A stretch of DNA of 7,376 nt from an uncultured Planctomycetaceae bacterium (GCA_903885855.1 CAISKG010000621.1:1-7376); one strand, 5' to 3'; numbered from the stretch's first letter, positions 1-7,354 are shown. The notes: generated by a model not told the origin, from the letters alone. A program made the numbers and translations.

Positions 1-249
1 CTTCTCCAGCCCCTCGGTGACGCGCACCGGCGCCGCGAGGTAGCGGGCCTCGAGCGCCGAGGGGTCCTCCGCCCGGGCCGCCGCCGCCCCGCCGGCGAGG
101 CATGCGGCGGCCCAGCCCGCGATGCCGAGACGGCCGATGGCACGGCGGCGGGGGGCGGTCGCCGGGGCGGGCCCGCGGCAGGGGCGGTCGGCCCGTGCGG
201 GGCCGGGATCTCGGCGTGGGGGAGCGGCGGGCCGGTGACCGTGGTGCAT
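1..249 (-). CDS. N-terminal part of an unidentified exported protein (runs off left edge)
   Basis: An open frame starts at ATG 249-247 and stays open to base 1, giving 83 codons of a gene that continues beyond the window. An in-frame TGA lies five codons upstream (264-262). No other ATG, GTG or TTG lies between that stop and the signal segment, so this is the only sensible start. The first ~35 residues are rich in Pro and Arg. They lead into a clear export signal: an Arg-rich n-region (RRRAIGRLG, residues 34-42), a hydrophobic Ala/Leu/Gly core (about 43-60) and an ARA-ED signal peptidase-like site near residues 61-65. The RRR start could equally suit the Tat pathway. The mature part begins DPSALEARYLAAPVRVTEGL, which I cannot assign to a family. 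A conserved charged/hydrophobic pattern right after a signal peptide is unlikely by chance, so the gene is probably real. Upstream there is only a weak GGAA-like ribosome site. The gene is divergent from the adenosyltransferase. Confidence 0.7.
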   Translation of the reverse strand, partial: MHHGHRPAAPPRRDPGPARADRPCRGPAPATAPRRRAIGRLGIAGWAAACLAGGAAAARAEDPSALEARYLAAPVRVTEGLEK

Positions 250-347
250 GCTGCGGTTCCGTCAGGCGGGGGGCGACCCGACCCGCGCGGGGGCGGCGGC
301 GGGTGGGCGGCGGACTGGGACGGTTGTCGGTTCCGCCGGAACTCTCC

Positions 348-353
348 AGTATA
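348..353 (-). promoter_or_regulatory. possible -10 element in the divergent intergenic region
   Basis: The 150-base gap 250-399 separates the divergent exported-protein gene and the adenosyltransferase gene. It is almost entirely G/C except for a short AT-containing patch at 346-355. On the minus strand this reads TATACT, five of six matches to the sigma-70 -10 box, about 98 bases upstream of the exported-protein start. No good -35 box is found at 16-19 bases. On the plus strand the same patch gives TATACG (350-355), with TTGTCG at 324-329 but a 20-base spacer. It may serve either gene; the assignment is tentative. Confidence 0.25.
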
Positions 354-383
354 CGTCGACCGCCACGGGGCGGCCGGTCCACC

Positions 384-392
384 AGGGAGAGG
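384..392 (+). promoter_or_regulatory. ribosome binding site deciding the adenosyltransferase start
   Basis: AGGGAGAGG lies seven bases before ATG 400. It supports that start over a longer reading from 235, whose extra ~55 residues are low-complexity Gly/Arg/Pro and lie outside the conserved family. Confidence 0.8.
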
Positions 393-399
393 CCTCGCC

Positions 400-945
400 A
401 TGAAGATCTACACCAAGACGGGTGACGCCGGCGAAACGGGGTTGTTCGGCGGCCCGCGGGTCCGCAAGGACCACGTCCGCATCGAGGCCTTCGGCACCGT
501 CGACGAGCTCAACAGCCTTCTCGGCGTCGTGCGCACCCACCCCGGCAGCGGCGGGCTCGACGACCTCCTGCGGCGCATCCAGTCGGATCTCTTCGAGCTC
601 GGCGCCCAGCTGGCCACTCCCGGCGACGCCGCCGAGCGGATCACGGCCGCGCACGTGGAGACCCTCGAGCGCGCGATCGACCGGCACGAGGAGGCCCTGC
701 CGCCGCTGTCGTCCTTCATCCTCCCCACCGGCACGCCGCTGGCCGCGGCGCTCCACGTGGCGCGCACCGTGTGCCGCCGCGCGGAACGGCGCGTGGTGAA
801 GCTCGGGGCGATGCCCGACGCGCACATCCCCTCCAACGCCATCGAATACCTGAACCGCCTGGGCGATCTGCTGTTCGTTCTCGCCCGGCACGCCAACCAC
901 GTCGAGCGCGTCGCCGACGACCCCTGGCATCCGAGCCGCTCCTGA
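400..945 (+). CDS. pduO: PduO-type cob(I)alamin adenosyltransferase
   Basis: This 181-residue protein transfers the adenosyl group of ATP to cob(I)alamin, making coenzyme B12 in the cytoplasm. The length is typical of the single-domain PduO/MMAB family (Cob_adeno_trans). The family landmarks are all present in order. The N-terminal ATP-binding segment TKTGDAGETGLFGG is at residues 5-18, FGTVDELNS at 31-39, and FILPTGTP at 106-113. The helix HVARTVCRRAERRVV at 119-133 carries the Arg/Glu residues used for ATP binding, and YLNRLGDLLFVLAR is at 150-163. The FILP motif is normally followed by Gly-Gly; here Thr110 replaces the first Gly. The start at 400 is set by a good ribosome site and by homology beginning MKIYTKTGD. 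The hydrolase gene follows 32 bases downstream on the same strand, so the two are probably co-transcribed, though no functional link is evident. No B12-dependent enzyme, B12 transporter or cobalamin riboswitch is seen in the window. It could belong to the general (mutase-supporting) rather than the propanediol pathway, so the symbol denotes the family only. Confidence 0.93.
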   Translation: MKIYTKTGDAGETGLFGGPRVRKDHVRIEAFGTVDELNSLLGVVRTHPGSGGLDDLLRRIQSDLFELGAQLATPGDAAERITAAHVETLERAIDRHEEALPPLSSFILPTGTPLAAALHVARTVCRRAERRVVKLGAMPDAHIPSNAIEYLNRLGDLLFVLARHANHVERVADDPWHPSRS

Positions 946-968
946 CGGCCCGCGGGCTCCCCTGCCCC

Positions 969-973
969 GGAGG
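969..973 (+). promoter_or_regulatory. ribosome binding site deciding the hydrolase start
   Basis: GGAGG ends four bases before ATG 978. The frame is open further upstream (to 771), but that stretch lies inside the adenosyltransferase gene. The 978 start gives a clean signal peptide at residue 1. Confidence 0.75.
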
Positions 974-977
974 CTCC

Positions 978-2063
978 ATGCGATCCCCGTCGCCGGCCGC
1001 ACGCCGGGCCGCGGCCTTCGTGCTGGCCCTCGCCTCCCTCGCCCCCGCGTCATGGGCGGTGCCCCCCCCGGCCGCCACGAGCGCCGCGGAATGGGCCGAG
1101 CGCGCCGCCGACGTGCGCCGGCGCATGGAGGAGGTGATGGGGCCGCTGCCGGGGCCGGCCGACGCCGCGCGGCGCGCGCCGCCGCCGGTGGAGACGCTCT
1201 CCGAGGAGCGGGCCGCGGGCTACCTGCGGCGGAAGATCCGCTACCGCCCCGGAGGACCGGAGGGCGCCGGCGACGACGCGGTGCCGGCATGGCTCCTCCT
1301 CCCCGACCTCCCCGCGGGCTCCCGCGCCCCGGCGATGCTCTGCCTCCATCAGACCACCGCCGTGGGGAAGGACGAGCCGGCCGGGCTCGGCGGCCTCCCC
1401 GATCTCCACTACGCGCACGAACTGGCCCAGCGCGGCTGGGTGTGCCTCGTCCCCGACTACCCGCGCTTCGGGGAATACCGCGTCCCCGACACGCTCGAGG
1501 GCACGGGCTACGCCAGCGGCTCCATGCGCGCGGTGTGGAACAACCTCCGCGGCGTCGATCTGCTCGTCGGCCTTCCCGAGGTCGACGGCGAACGGATCGG
1601 CGTCATCGGCCACTCGCTCGGCGGCCACAACGCCATCTTCACCGCCGCCTTCGATCCCCGCCTCCGGGCGGTCGTCTCGAGCTGCGGCTTCACCCCCTTC
1701 CCCGACTACTACGGCGGCGATCTGGCCGGCTGGACGAGCGTCACCTACATGCCGCGCATCCGCACCGCCTACGGCGCGGATCCGGCGCGGGTGCCCTTCG
1801 ACTTCCCCGAGGTGATCGCGTCGCTCGCGCCGCGCGGTTTCTACGCCTCGGCCCCCGAGCGTGACGACAACTTCGCCGTGGCCGGCGTGCGCCGGGCCTT
1901 CGCGGAGGCGGGGCCGATCTACGCGCTCCTCGACGCCGCCGACCGGCTCACGCTGGCCACGCCCGACGCCGCCCACACCTTCCCGCCGGCGCAGCGGCAG
2001 GAGGCCTACGACTGGCTCGAGCGCGTCCTCGGCGGCCCGGCCGAACGGGAGAGTCAGAGGTAG
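978..2063 (+). CDS. secreted alpha/beta hydrolase (dienelactone hydrolase / acetyl-xylan esterase-like)
   Basis: This 361-residue exported serine hydrolase begins with a signal peptide: an Arg-containing n-region at 1-10, a hydrophobic core AAAFVLALASLAPA at 11-24, and probable cleavage after ASWA (residue 27). An alpha/beta-hydrolase fold follows, with AWLLLPD at 104-110, MLCLHQTT at 120-127 (oxyanion-hole strand), WVCLVPDYPRFGEY at 154-167 and the nucleophile elbow GHSLGGH at 211-217 with Ser213. The likely catalytic His is His333 in PDAAHTFP. The acid is less certain, with Asp296 or Asp297 in ERDDNF the best candidates. The layout, with a long lead-in before the first strand and HQTT followed by PDYPRFG, suits the large-esterase/dienelactone-hydrolase-like group (Abhydrolase_7 type) common in planctomycetes and Bacteroidetes, often annotated as acetyl-xylan esterase. 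The substrate cannot be read from sequence. The gene lies 32 bases after the adenosyltransferase and converges on xylA, their ends overlapping by 10 bases. A role in deacetylating plant polysaccharide is an inference. Confidence 0.88.
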   Translation: MRSPSPAARRAAAFVLALASLAPASWAVPPPAATSAAEWAERAADVRRRMEEVMGPLPGPADAARRAPPPVETLSEERAAGYLRRKIRYRPGGPEGAGDDAVPAWLLLPDLPAGSRAPAMLCLHQTTAVGKDEPAGLGGLPDLHYAHELAQRGWVCLVPDYPRFGEYRVPDTLEGTGYASGSMRAVWNNLRGVDLLVGLPEVDGERIGVIGHSLGGHNAIFTAAFDPRLRAVVSSCGFTPFPDYYGGDLAGWTSVTYMPRIRTAYGADPARVPFDFPEVIASLAPRGFYASAPERDDNFAVAGVRRAFAEAGPIYALLDAADRLTLATPDAAHTFPPAQRQEAYDWLERVLGGPAERESQR

Positions 2064-3373
2064 GTGTTGACGATGTTCTCGAACAGCTCCTGCCGGCCGC
2101 TCGTGCAGGGGGCGGCGTCGCCCTTGGCGAGCATCTCGCGCTCGAGCGACTCCATCGACTCGCTCCCCGACTCGATGCGCCTTCCGAGCGGCCCCGACCA
2201 GCTCGCGTAGCGCTCGTCGACGAGGCGCTGCAGGGCGCCGTCGGCCCGCATCGCCGCCGCGATCTTCAGGCCGCGGGCGAAGGCGTCCATCCCGCCGATG
2301 TGGGCGTGGAACAGGTCCACCGGCTCGAAGCTCTCCCGCCGCACCTTGGCGTCGAAGTTGACGCCGCCGGGGGCGAGGCCGCCGTACTTGAGGATCGTGT
2401 ACATGATCCGGGTGGTGAGGTAGATGTCGGTGGGAAACTGGTCGGTGTCCCAGCCGAGGAGCGTGTCGCCGGTATTGGCGTCGATCGAGCCCAGGAAGCC
2501 CTGCATGCCGGCGTACTCCAGCTCGTGCTGCATCTCGTGGCCCGCCAGCGTGGCGTGGTTGGTCTCGATGTTCATCTTCACGTGGTCGGCCAGGCCGTGG
2601 GCGCGGAGGAAGTTGATGCAGGCCGCGCAGTCGTAGTCGTACTGGTGCTTGGTGGGCTCGCGCGGCTTGGGCTCGAAGTAGAACTGCCCGGTGAAGCCGA
2701 TCTTCTTGGCGTGCTCCACCGCCATGTGCATGAACCGCGCCAGATGGTCGATCTCGCGCTTCATGTCGGTGTTCCACAGGCACTGGTAGCCCTCGCGGCC
2801 GCCCCAGAAGACGTAACCGGCCCCGCCCAGGGCGTGGGTCGTCTCCAGCGCCTTCTTCACCTGCGCCGCGGCGAAGGCGAACACCTCGGCGTTGCAGCTG
2901 GTGGCGGCGCCGTGCACGTAGCGCGGGTGGGAGAAGAGGTTGGCGGTGCCCCAGAGGAGGCGGATCCCGCTGCGCTCCTGCTCCGCGCGGAGCGCCGCGG
3001 CGACGGCGTCGAGGTTGCGGTTGCTCTCGGCGAGGTCGCGCCCCTCGGGGGCGACGTCGCGGTCGTGGAAGCAGTAGAAGCCCACCCCGAGCTTCTCCAT
3101 GAACTCGAAGCCCACCTTCACCCTCGCGAGGGCGGCCTCCAGGGAGTCGCCGCCGCGCTCCCAGGGGCGGATCATCGTGGGGGCGCCGAAGGGATCGCTG
3201 CCGGTGCCGCGGAAGGTGTGCCACCAGGAGACGGCGAAGCGGAAGTGGTCGCGCATCGGCAGCCCTTCCACGATCGCGTCGGCGTCGTAGTGCCGGAAGG
3301 CGAGCATGTTCTTCGTGTCCGGGCCCTCGTACCGGATCTTCCCGATGCCCGGAAACGCCTCGTTGGCCGCCAT
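2054..3373 (-). CDS. xylA: xylose isomerase, class II
   Basis: This 439-residue cytoplasmic enzyme interconverts D-xylose and D-xylulose (also D-glucose and D-fructose) using two divalent metal ions. Its length matches class II enzymes such as E. coli XylA rather than the ~390-residue class I. Key elements are present. WWHTFRGTGSDPFG is at 50-63. FYCFHDRDVAPEG at 99-111 holds catalytic His103 and Asp106. YVFWGGREGY is at 187-196. FYFEPKPREPTKHQYD at 231-246 holds Glu234 and Lys236. MNIETNHATLAGHE at 267-280 holds Glu270 and His273. GSIDANTGDTLLGWDTDQFP at 295-314 holds Asp298, Asp309 and Asp311. NFDAK at 339-343 holds Asp341. These sit at a constant offset of +2 from the E. coli residues as I recall them, so all metal ligands appear intact. 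AGGAG lies nine bases before ATG 3373. The dehydrogenase gene is 143 bases upstream on the same strand, but a candidate promoter at 3491-3520 suggests separate transcription. No xylulokinase or xylose transporter is in view. Confidence 0.96.
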   Translation of the reverse strand: MAANEAFPGIGKIRYEGPDTKNMLAFRHYDADAIVEGLPMRDHFRFAVSWWHTFRGTGSDPFGAPTMIRPWERGGDSLEAALARVKVGFEFMEKLGVGFYCFHDRDVAPEGRDLAESNRNLDAVAAALRAEQERSGIRLLWGTANLFSHPRYVHGAATSCNAEVFAFAAAQVKKALETTHALGGAGYVFWGGREGYQCLWNTDMKREIDHLARFMHMAVEHAKKIGFTGQFYFEPKPREPTKHQYDYDCAACINFLRAHGLADHVKMNIETNHATLAGHEMQHELEYAGMQGFLGSIDANTGDTLLGWDTDQFPTDIYLTTRIMYTILKYGGLAPGGVNFDAKVRRESFEPVDLFHAHIGGMDAFARGLKIAAAMRADGALQRLVDERYASWSGPLGRRIESGSESMESLEREMLAKGDAAPCTSGRQELFENIVNTYL

Positions 3374-3393
3374 CGATCGATGCTCCTGGTGGT

Positions 3394-3416
3394 GCCCGGA
3401 GGGGGTGCCCCCGGGC
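3394..3416 (-). promoter_or_regulatory. GC-rich stem-loop in the xylA leader
   Basis: The arms 3394-3399 (GCCCGG) and 3411-3416 (CCGGGC) are perfectly complementary. GGG 3401-3403 can extend the pairing with CCC 3408-3410 around a GGTG loop, leaving one bulged base (3400). This gives about nine G:C pairs. It lies 20 bases upstream of the xylA start, just before the AGGAG site (3383-3387). It could affect ribosome access or end transcription from the upstream gene, but no T-tract follows on the minus strand. In DNA this GC-rich, chance pairing is a real alternative. Confidence 0.3.
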
Positions 3417-3490
3417 TCGTGTGCGCTCGCCCGTCGGCCGGGCGGGCCGGAGGCGGCCGCCCGTGCGTGCCCTCCCCCGGAGAAGCCGAG

Positions 3491-3520
3491 AATCTAGCGT
3501 CGCCGCGGGGCCGCTGTCAG
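3491..3520 (-). promoter_or_regulatory. candidate sigma-70 promoter for xylA
   Basis: On the minus strand CTGACA (3520-3515, five of six matches to TTGACA) is followed by an 18-base spacer and TAGATT (3496-3491, four of six matches to TATAAT). The -35 box overlaps the TGA stop codon of the upstream dehydrogenase (3519-3517). Transcription would start near 3484, giving a leader of about 110 bases that contains the stem-loop at 3394-3416. Its position in the only sizeable gap before xylA, and the rarity of such AT-containing hexamers here, support it. It has not been tested. Confidence 0.45.
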
Positions 3521-4383
3521 CCCTCGTTTTTCCCATCGCGGCGGCTGACGCGGGCGAGGAGGCGGCGGCCGAGATCGGGAAACCACTCGACGAGTCCCGC
3601 CAGGATCGCCGCCTTCCCGGGCACGACGAGTTCGCTGTGGCGACGGCGGCAGGCCTCGAGGACGCGCCGCGCCAGCGCGTCGGGATCGAGCCGCGCGAGG
3701 CCGCCGCCGCCGGGGCGGTTCGCCTCGGGGGGCAGGCCGGCGCGGGCCACCTCGGCCGCGTAGCGGTCGAAGGCCTCGCCGTCGTCGACGCGCCGGATCG
3801 GCCCCGGCGACACCAAAAGCACGTGCGCTCCCCGCGGCGCCGCTTCCAGGCGCACGGCGTCGACGTAGGCGGCCAGCGCCGACTTCGCCACCGCGTAGGG
3901 GCCCATCCAGGGGGTGACGAGCTTGCCGGCGAGGCTGCCGAGATAGACCATGTGCCCGCCGGAGCGGGCCACGTCGTCGACGGCGGCGGCGGTGATCTCG
4001 ACGGCCGCCAGGACGTTGGCCTCGAGGTACCCCGCGAGCTCCGTGGCGCCCGTCGCCAGGATGCTCGCGCGCCCGGAGCGGCCGACGCAGAAGAAGAGGT
4101 CGTCGAGCCCCCCGAAGCGGTCGAGGGCCTCGCCGACCACCCTCCCCCCTTCCCCGGGGCGCGCGAGATCGGCGGCGGTGCCGAGGCAGCGGCCCGGCGC
4201 GTCGGGGAGCTTCCCGAGCGCCTCTCGCACGCCCTCCGCCGACCGGCCGACGACGAGCACCCGGGCCCCGCGCTCGGCGAGGTGGCGGGCGAGGACGAGC
4301 CCGAAGCCGCTCGTGCCCCCGGCCACGATCACGCGTCTGGCGCGCCAGTCGTCGCGGTGGGGTGGGGGCGGGGGGGCGTGCAT
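3517..4383 (-). CDS. classical short-chain dehydrogenase/reductase (SDR)
   Basis: This 288-residue NAD(P)-dependent oxidoreductase has the classical SDR plan. The Rossmann dinucleotide loop GGTSGFG at 22-28 follows strand RRVIVA. NVLAAVEI begins with the helix Asn123. YLGSLAGK at 147-154 contains catalytic Ser150. PYAVAKSAL at 162-170 contains catalytic Tyr163 and Lys167. SPGPI at 192-196 closes the nicotinamide site. The Asn-Ser-Tyr-Lys tetrad is therefore complete. In place of the usual NNAG, the strand-4 turn reads FCVGRSG (98-104). ARVLVVGRS at 40-48, with Arg47 after the second strand, hints at NADP(H) preference. The overall style recalls DHRS7-like SDRs, but the substrate cannot be told. 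The N-terminus is Pro-rich (MHAPPPPPHRD), and ATG 4383 has no Shine-Dalgarno sequence. A GTG at 4332 is a poorer choice because it would cut into the first strand. The gene is divergent from pyk with a 91-base gap and lies upstream of xylA. Confidence 0.9.
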   Translation of the reverse strand: MHAPPPPPHRDDWRARRVIVAGGTSGFGLVLARHLAERGARVLVVGRSAEGVREALGKLPDAPGRCLGTAADLARPGEGGRVVGEALDRFGGLDDLFFCVGRSGRASILATGATELAGYLEANVLAAVEITAAAVDDVARSGGHMVYLGSLAGKLVTPWMGPYAVAKSALAAYVDAVRLEAAPRGAHVLLVSPGPIRRVDDGEAFDRYAAEVARAGLPPEANRPGGGGLARLDPDALARRVLEACRRRHSELVVPGKAAILAGLVEWFPDLGRRLLARVSRRDGKNEG

Positions 4384-4390
4384 GGGGCGG

Positions 4391-4396
4391 AGTGTA
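4391..4396 (-). promoter_or_regulatory. possible -10 box for a leaderless SDR transcript
   Basis: On the minus strand TACACT (TANNNT pattern, four of six matches to TATAAT) ends exactly seven bases before ATG 4383, and no ribosome binding site lies between them. This is the arrangement seen for leaderless genes in other high-GC bacteria. No clear -35 box is found. The evidence is suggestive only. Confidence 0.3.
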
Positions 4397-4465
4397 CCGG
4401 CGTGGTGGCCCTCCGCGGGGCCGCGGTAGGCTTCCTGCTGAACGATTCCCCCCTTTCGCGCCACC

Positions 4466-4470
4466 GGAGG
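4466..4470 (+). promoter_or_regulatory. ribosome binding site deciding the pyruvate kinase start
   Basis: GGAGG ends four bases before ATG 4475. This favours the start with a ~30-residue extension over GTG 4565, which has no comparable site. Confidence 0.7.
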
Positions 4471-4474
4471 GCCC

Positions 4475-6034
4475 ATGTCCGCCTCCCCGACCGACCCGCC
4501 GCGGGATTCCCGCGCGCAGCCTGACGCCGCGGCGCGGCCGGCGACCGGCTCCGGGGCCGATCCCGTGATCGTGCGCACGAAGATCGTCGCCACCGTCGGC
4601 CCCGCCTCGCGCGGCGAGGAGGCGCTGCGCGGCCTCGTCGCCGCCGGCGTCGACGTCTTCCGGCTCAACATGGCCCACGGCTCCCCCGCGGAGCACGAGG
4701 AGACGCTCGGCCGGATCCGGGCGGTGTCGCGCGAGGCCGGCCGGCCGGTGGGGGTGCTCGTCGACCTGGCCGGCCCGAAGATCCGCCTCGGCGACCTCCC
4801 CGGGGGCACGGTGGAGTGCGTCGAGGGGACGCGGATCCGCCTGGTGCGCGGCACGGGGCCCTCGACGGCCGAGGCCTTCACCGTCACCTACGACCGCCTC
4901 GTCGACGAGCTCGCCAAGGGGGATCCGGTGATCCTCGCCGACGGCAGCGTGGCGCTCGAGGTGGAGGAGCGGCAGCCCGACGCGCTCGTCTGCCGCGTCG
5001 TGCAGGGGGGCTCGGTGCGCAGCCGCCAGGGGGTGAATCTCCCCGGCGTGCGGCTCTCCATCGCCGCCATGACGGCCGCCGACTGGCGCCATGCCGAGTG
5101 GGCCGCCGGCGCCGGCGTCGACTTCGTCAGCCTGTCGTTCGTGCGTTCGGCCGACGAGGTCCGGCTCCTCAAGGAGCTGCTCCGGGCGCGGGGCTCGGCG
5201 GCGCGCGTGGTGGCGAAGATCGAGAAGCCGGAGGCGGTCGCGGCCATGGACGCGGTGTGCGCGGCGGCCGACGTGGTCATGGTGGCGCGCGGCGATCTGG
5301 GGGTGGAGATCGACGTGGCCGAGATGCCGATCGTGCAGAAGCGCATCATCCGCACCTGCCAACGCTTCCAGAAGCCGGTGATCGTCGCCACGCAGATGCT
5401 CGAGAGCATGCAGCACTCGCGGCGCCCCACGCGCGCGGAGGCCACCGACGTGGCCAACGCGATCCTCGACGGCGCCGACGCCTGCATGCTCTCGGGCGAG
5501 ACGGCGATCGGCGCCCACCCCGAGGCCGCGGTGCGGATGATGCGGCGCATCGCCCGGGCGACGGAGTCGCAGTACCTCGCCGACCGGCGGGTGTCGATCG
5601 AGGAGCGGCAGCGGGCCCCCTGGCTCTCGGCCGCGGTCGAAGCCGCCCAGCCCGAGTCGCTGCCCGAGGGGCTGCACCCGATCACGCAGGCCGTGGTGGA
5701 CGGCGCGGGGCGGATCGCCGCCGACGTCGGGGCGCGGCTGGTGGTGGTCGCCAGCCACACCGGCGCCACCGCCATCGCCCGCTCCAAGCGGCGCGGCGCC
5801 GTCCCCACCGTGGGGGTGAGCGACTGCGAGGCCACGCTCCGCCAGATGGCGCTCTACTGGGGGGTGACGCCGCTGGGGGGCACCGTGTCGAACGACGTCG
5901 AGGCCCTCCTGGCCCACGTCACCGCCTGGGGGCTGGCGGCGGGGCGGCTCGCCGCGGGGGATCGCGTCGTGCTCGTGTCGGGGTTCGGCTTCGGCACGGG
6001 AGGGCATAATATGGCCCTCGTCCGCGAGGTCTGA
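4475..6034 (+). CDS. pyk: pyruvate kinase
   Basis: This 519-residue enzyme transfers phosphate from phosphoenolpyruvate to ADP, the last step of glycolysis. Catalytic-barrel motifs include RTKIVATVGPAS at 34-45, VFRLNMAHGS at 61-70, VDLAGPKIRLG at 96-106 and GVNLPG at 186-191. GVDFVSLSFVR is at 214-224. AKIEKPEAV at 247-255 holds catalytic Lys248 and Glu250, and ARGDLGVEI at 271-279 holds the metal ligand Asp274. PVIVATQMLESM is at 301-312 with Thr306, and SGETA is at 340-344. A complete regulatory C-domain runs from about 400 to 519 and ends GFGFGTGGHNM. The protein is longer than the usual ~470 residues, partly through a ~30-residue Pro/Ala-rich, probably disordered N-terminal tail. Lys102 occupies the place of the Glu that marks K+-dependent enzymes, and Leu98 and Ala67 replace K+-ligand side chains, so a K+-independent (PykA-like) enzyme is predicted. 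argG follows after 47 bases and is probably co-transcribed. No convincing promoter was found in the 91-base divergent gap before the gene. Confidence 0.96.
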   Translation: MSASPTDPPRDSRAQPDAAARPATGSGADPVIVRTKIVATVGPASRGEEALRGLVAAGVDVFRLNMAHGSPAEHEETLGRIRAVSREAGRPVGVLVDLAGPKIRLGDLPGGTVECVEGTRIRLVRGTGPSTAEAFTVTYDRLVDELAKGDPVILADGSVALEVEERQPDALVCRVVQGGSVRSRQGVNLPGVRLSIAAMTAADWRHAEWAAGAGVDFVSLSFVRSADEVRLLKELLRARGSAARVVAKIEKPEAVAAMDAVCAAADVVMVARGDLGVEIDVAEMPIVQKRIIRTCQRFQKPVIVATQMLESMQHSRRPTRAEATDVANAILDGADACMLSGETAIGAHPEAAVRMMRRIARATESQYLADRRVSIEERQRAPWLSAAVEAAQPESLPEGLHPITQAVVDGAGRIAADVGARLVVVASHTGATAIARSKRRGAVPTVGVSDCEATLRQMALYWGVTPLGGTVSNDVEALLAHVTAWGLAAGRLAAGDRVVLVSGFGFGTGGHNMALVREV

Positions 6035-6070
6035 CCGTCGCGGCGGCCCCTTCCTTCCACCGACCACACC

Positions 6071-6077
6071 GAGGAGG
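6071..6077 (+). promoter_or_regulatory. ribosome binding site for the GTG start of argG
   Basis: GAGGAGG ends four bases before GTG 6082. It fixes this GTG as the start, which places the ATP-binding AYSGGLDTS motif at residue 11, as expected for the family. Confidence 0.85.
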
Positions 6078-6081
6078 TTTC

Positions 6082-7305
<1,224 letters not shown>

Positions 7306-7310
7306 CTGTC

Positions 7311-7343
7311 CGTGGAAAAAGTCATCCATGACCTTTTTCCACG
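7311..7343 (+). terminator. long palindromic stem-loop after argG (possible terminator or extragenic repeat)
   Basis: Starting five bases after the argG stop, CGTGGAAAAAG (7311-7321) is the exact reverse complement of CTTTTTCCACG (7333-7343). TCA 7322-7324 and TGA 7329-7331 extend the stem, leaving C7332 as a single bulge and a four-base loop TCCA (7325-7328), for 14 pairs in all. No T-run follows the stem, so it is not a textbook Rho-independent terminator. The near symmetry suggests it could act in both directions or block 3' exonucleases. Composition is far richer in A/T than the genes around it. Confidence 0.55.
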
Positions 7344-7354
7344 TGTGGGCACCC

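Noticed and set aside
338..357. ECF-type promoter (GGAAC ... CGTC) before the adenosyltransferase
   Set aside because: The two elements are only 11 bases apart, too close for the usual ECF spacing of about 16.
235..399. 55-residue N-terminal extension of the adenosyltransferase
   Set aside because: It is low-complexity Gly/Arg/Pro, outside the conserved family. The good ribosome site and family start MKIYTKTGD point to 400.
250..399. cobalamin riboswitch before the adenosyltransferase
   Set aside because: The gap is short and I could not find a B12-box-like conserved core. The structure is far too small for the usual ~200-base element.
1050..3536. 828-codon open frame on the minus strand
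   Set aside because: It runs antisense through the hydrolase and out of frame through xylA. The product is Arg/Gly/Ala-rich low complexity with no motif. Long chance frames are expected at this GC content.
2300..3763. 487-codon open frame on the plus strand opposite xylA
   Set aside because: It is the antisense shadow of the xylose isomerase with Val/Gly/Glu-rich composition and no family features.
2054..4383. dehydrogenase plus xylA as a dedicated xylose oxidoreductase/isomerase operon
   Set aside because: The 143-base gap, a likely separate xylA promoter and a generic SDR sequence give no evidence of a shared pathway.
3494..6067. 857-codon open frame on the minus strand
   Set aside because: It lies antisense to pyruvate kinase and in a second frame of the dehydrogenase. 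Composition is dominated by Arg/Gly/His/Asp shadow codons, and both overlapped genes are unmistakable.
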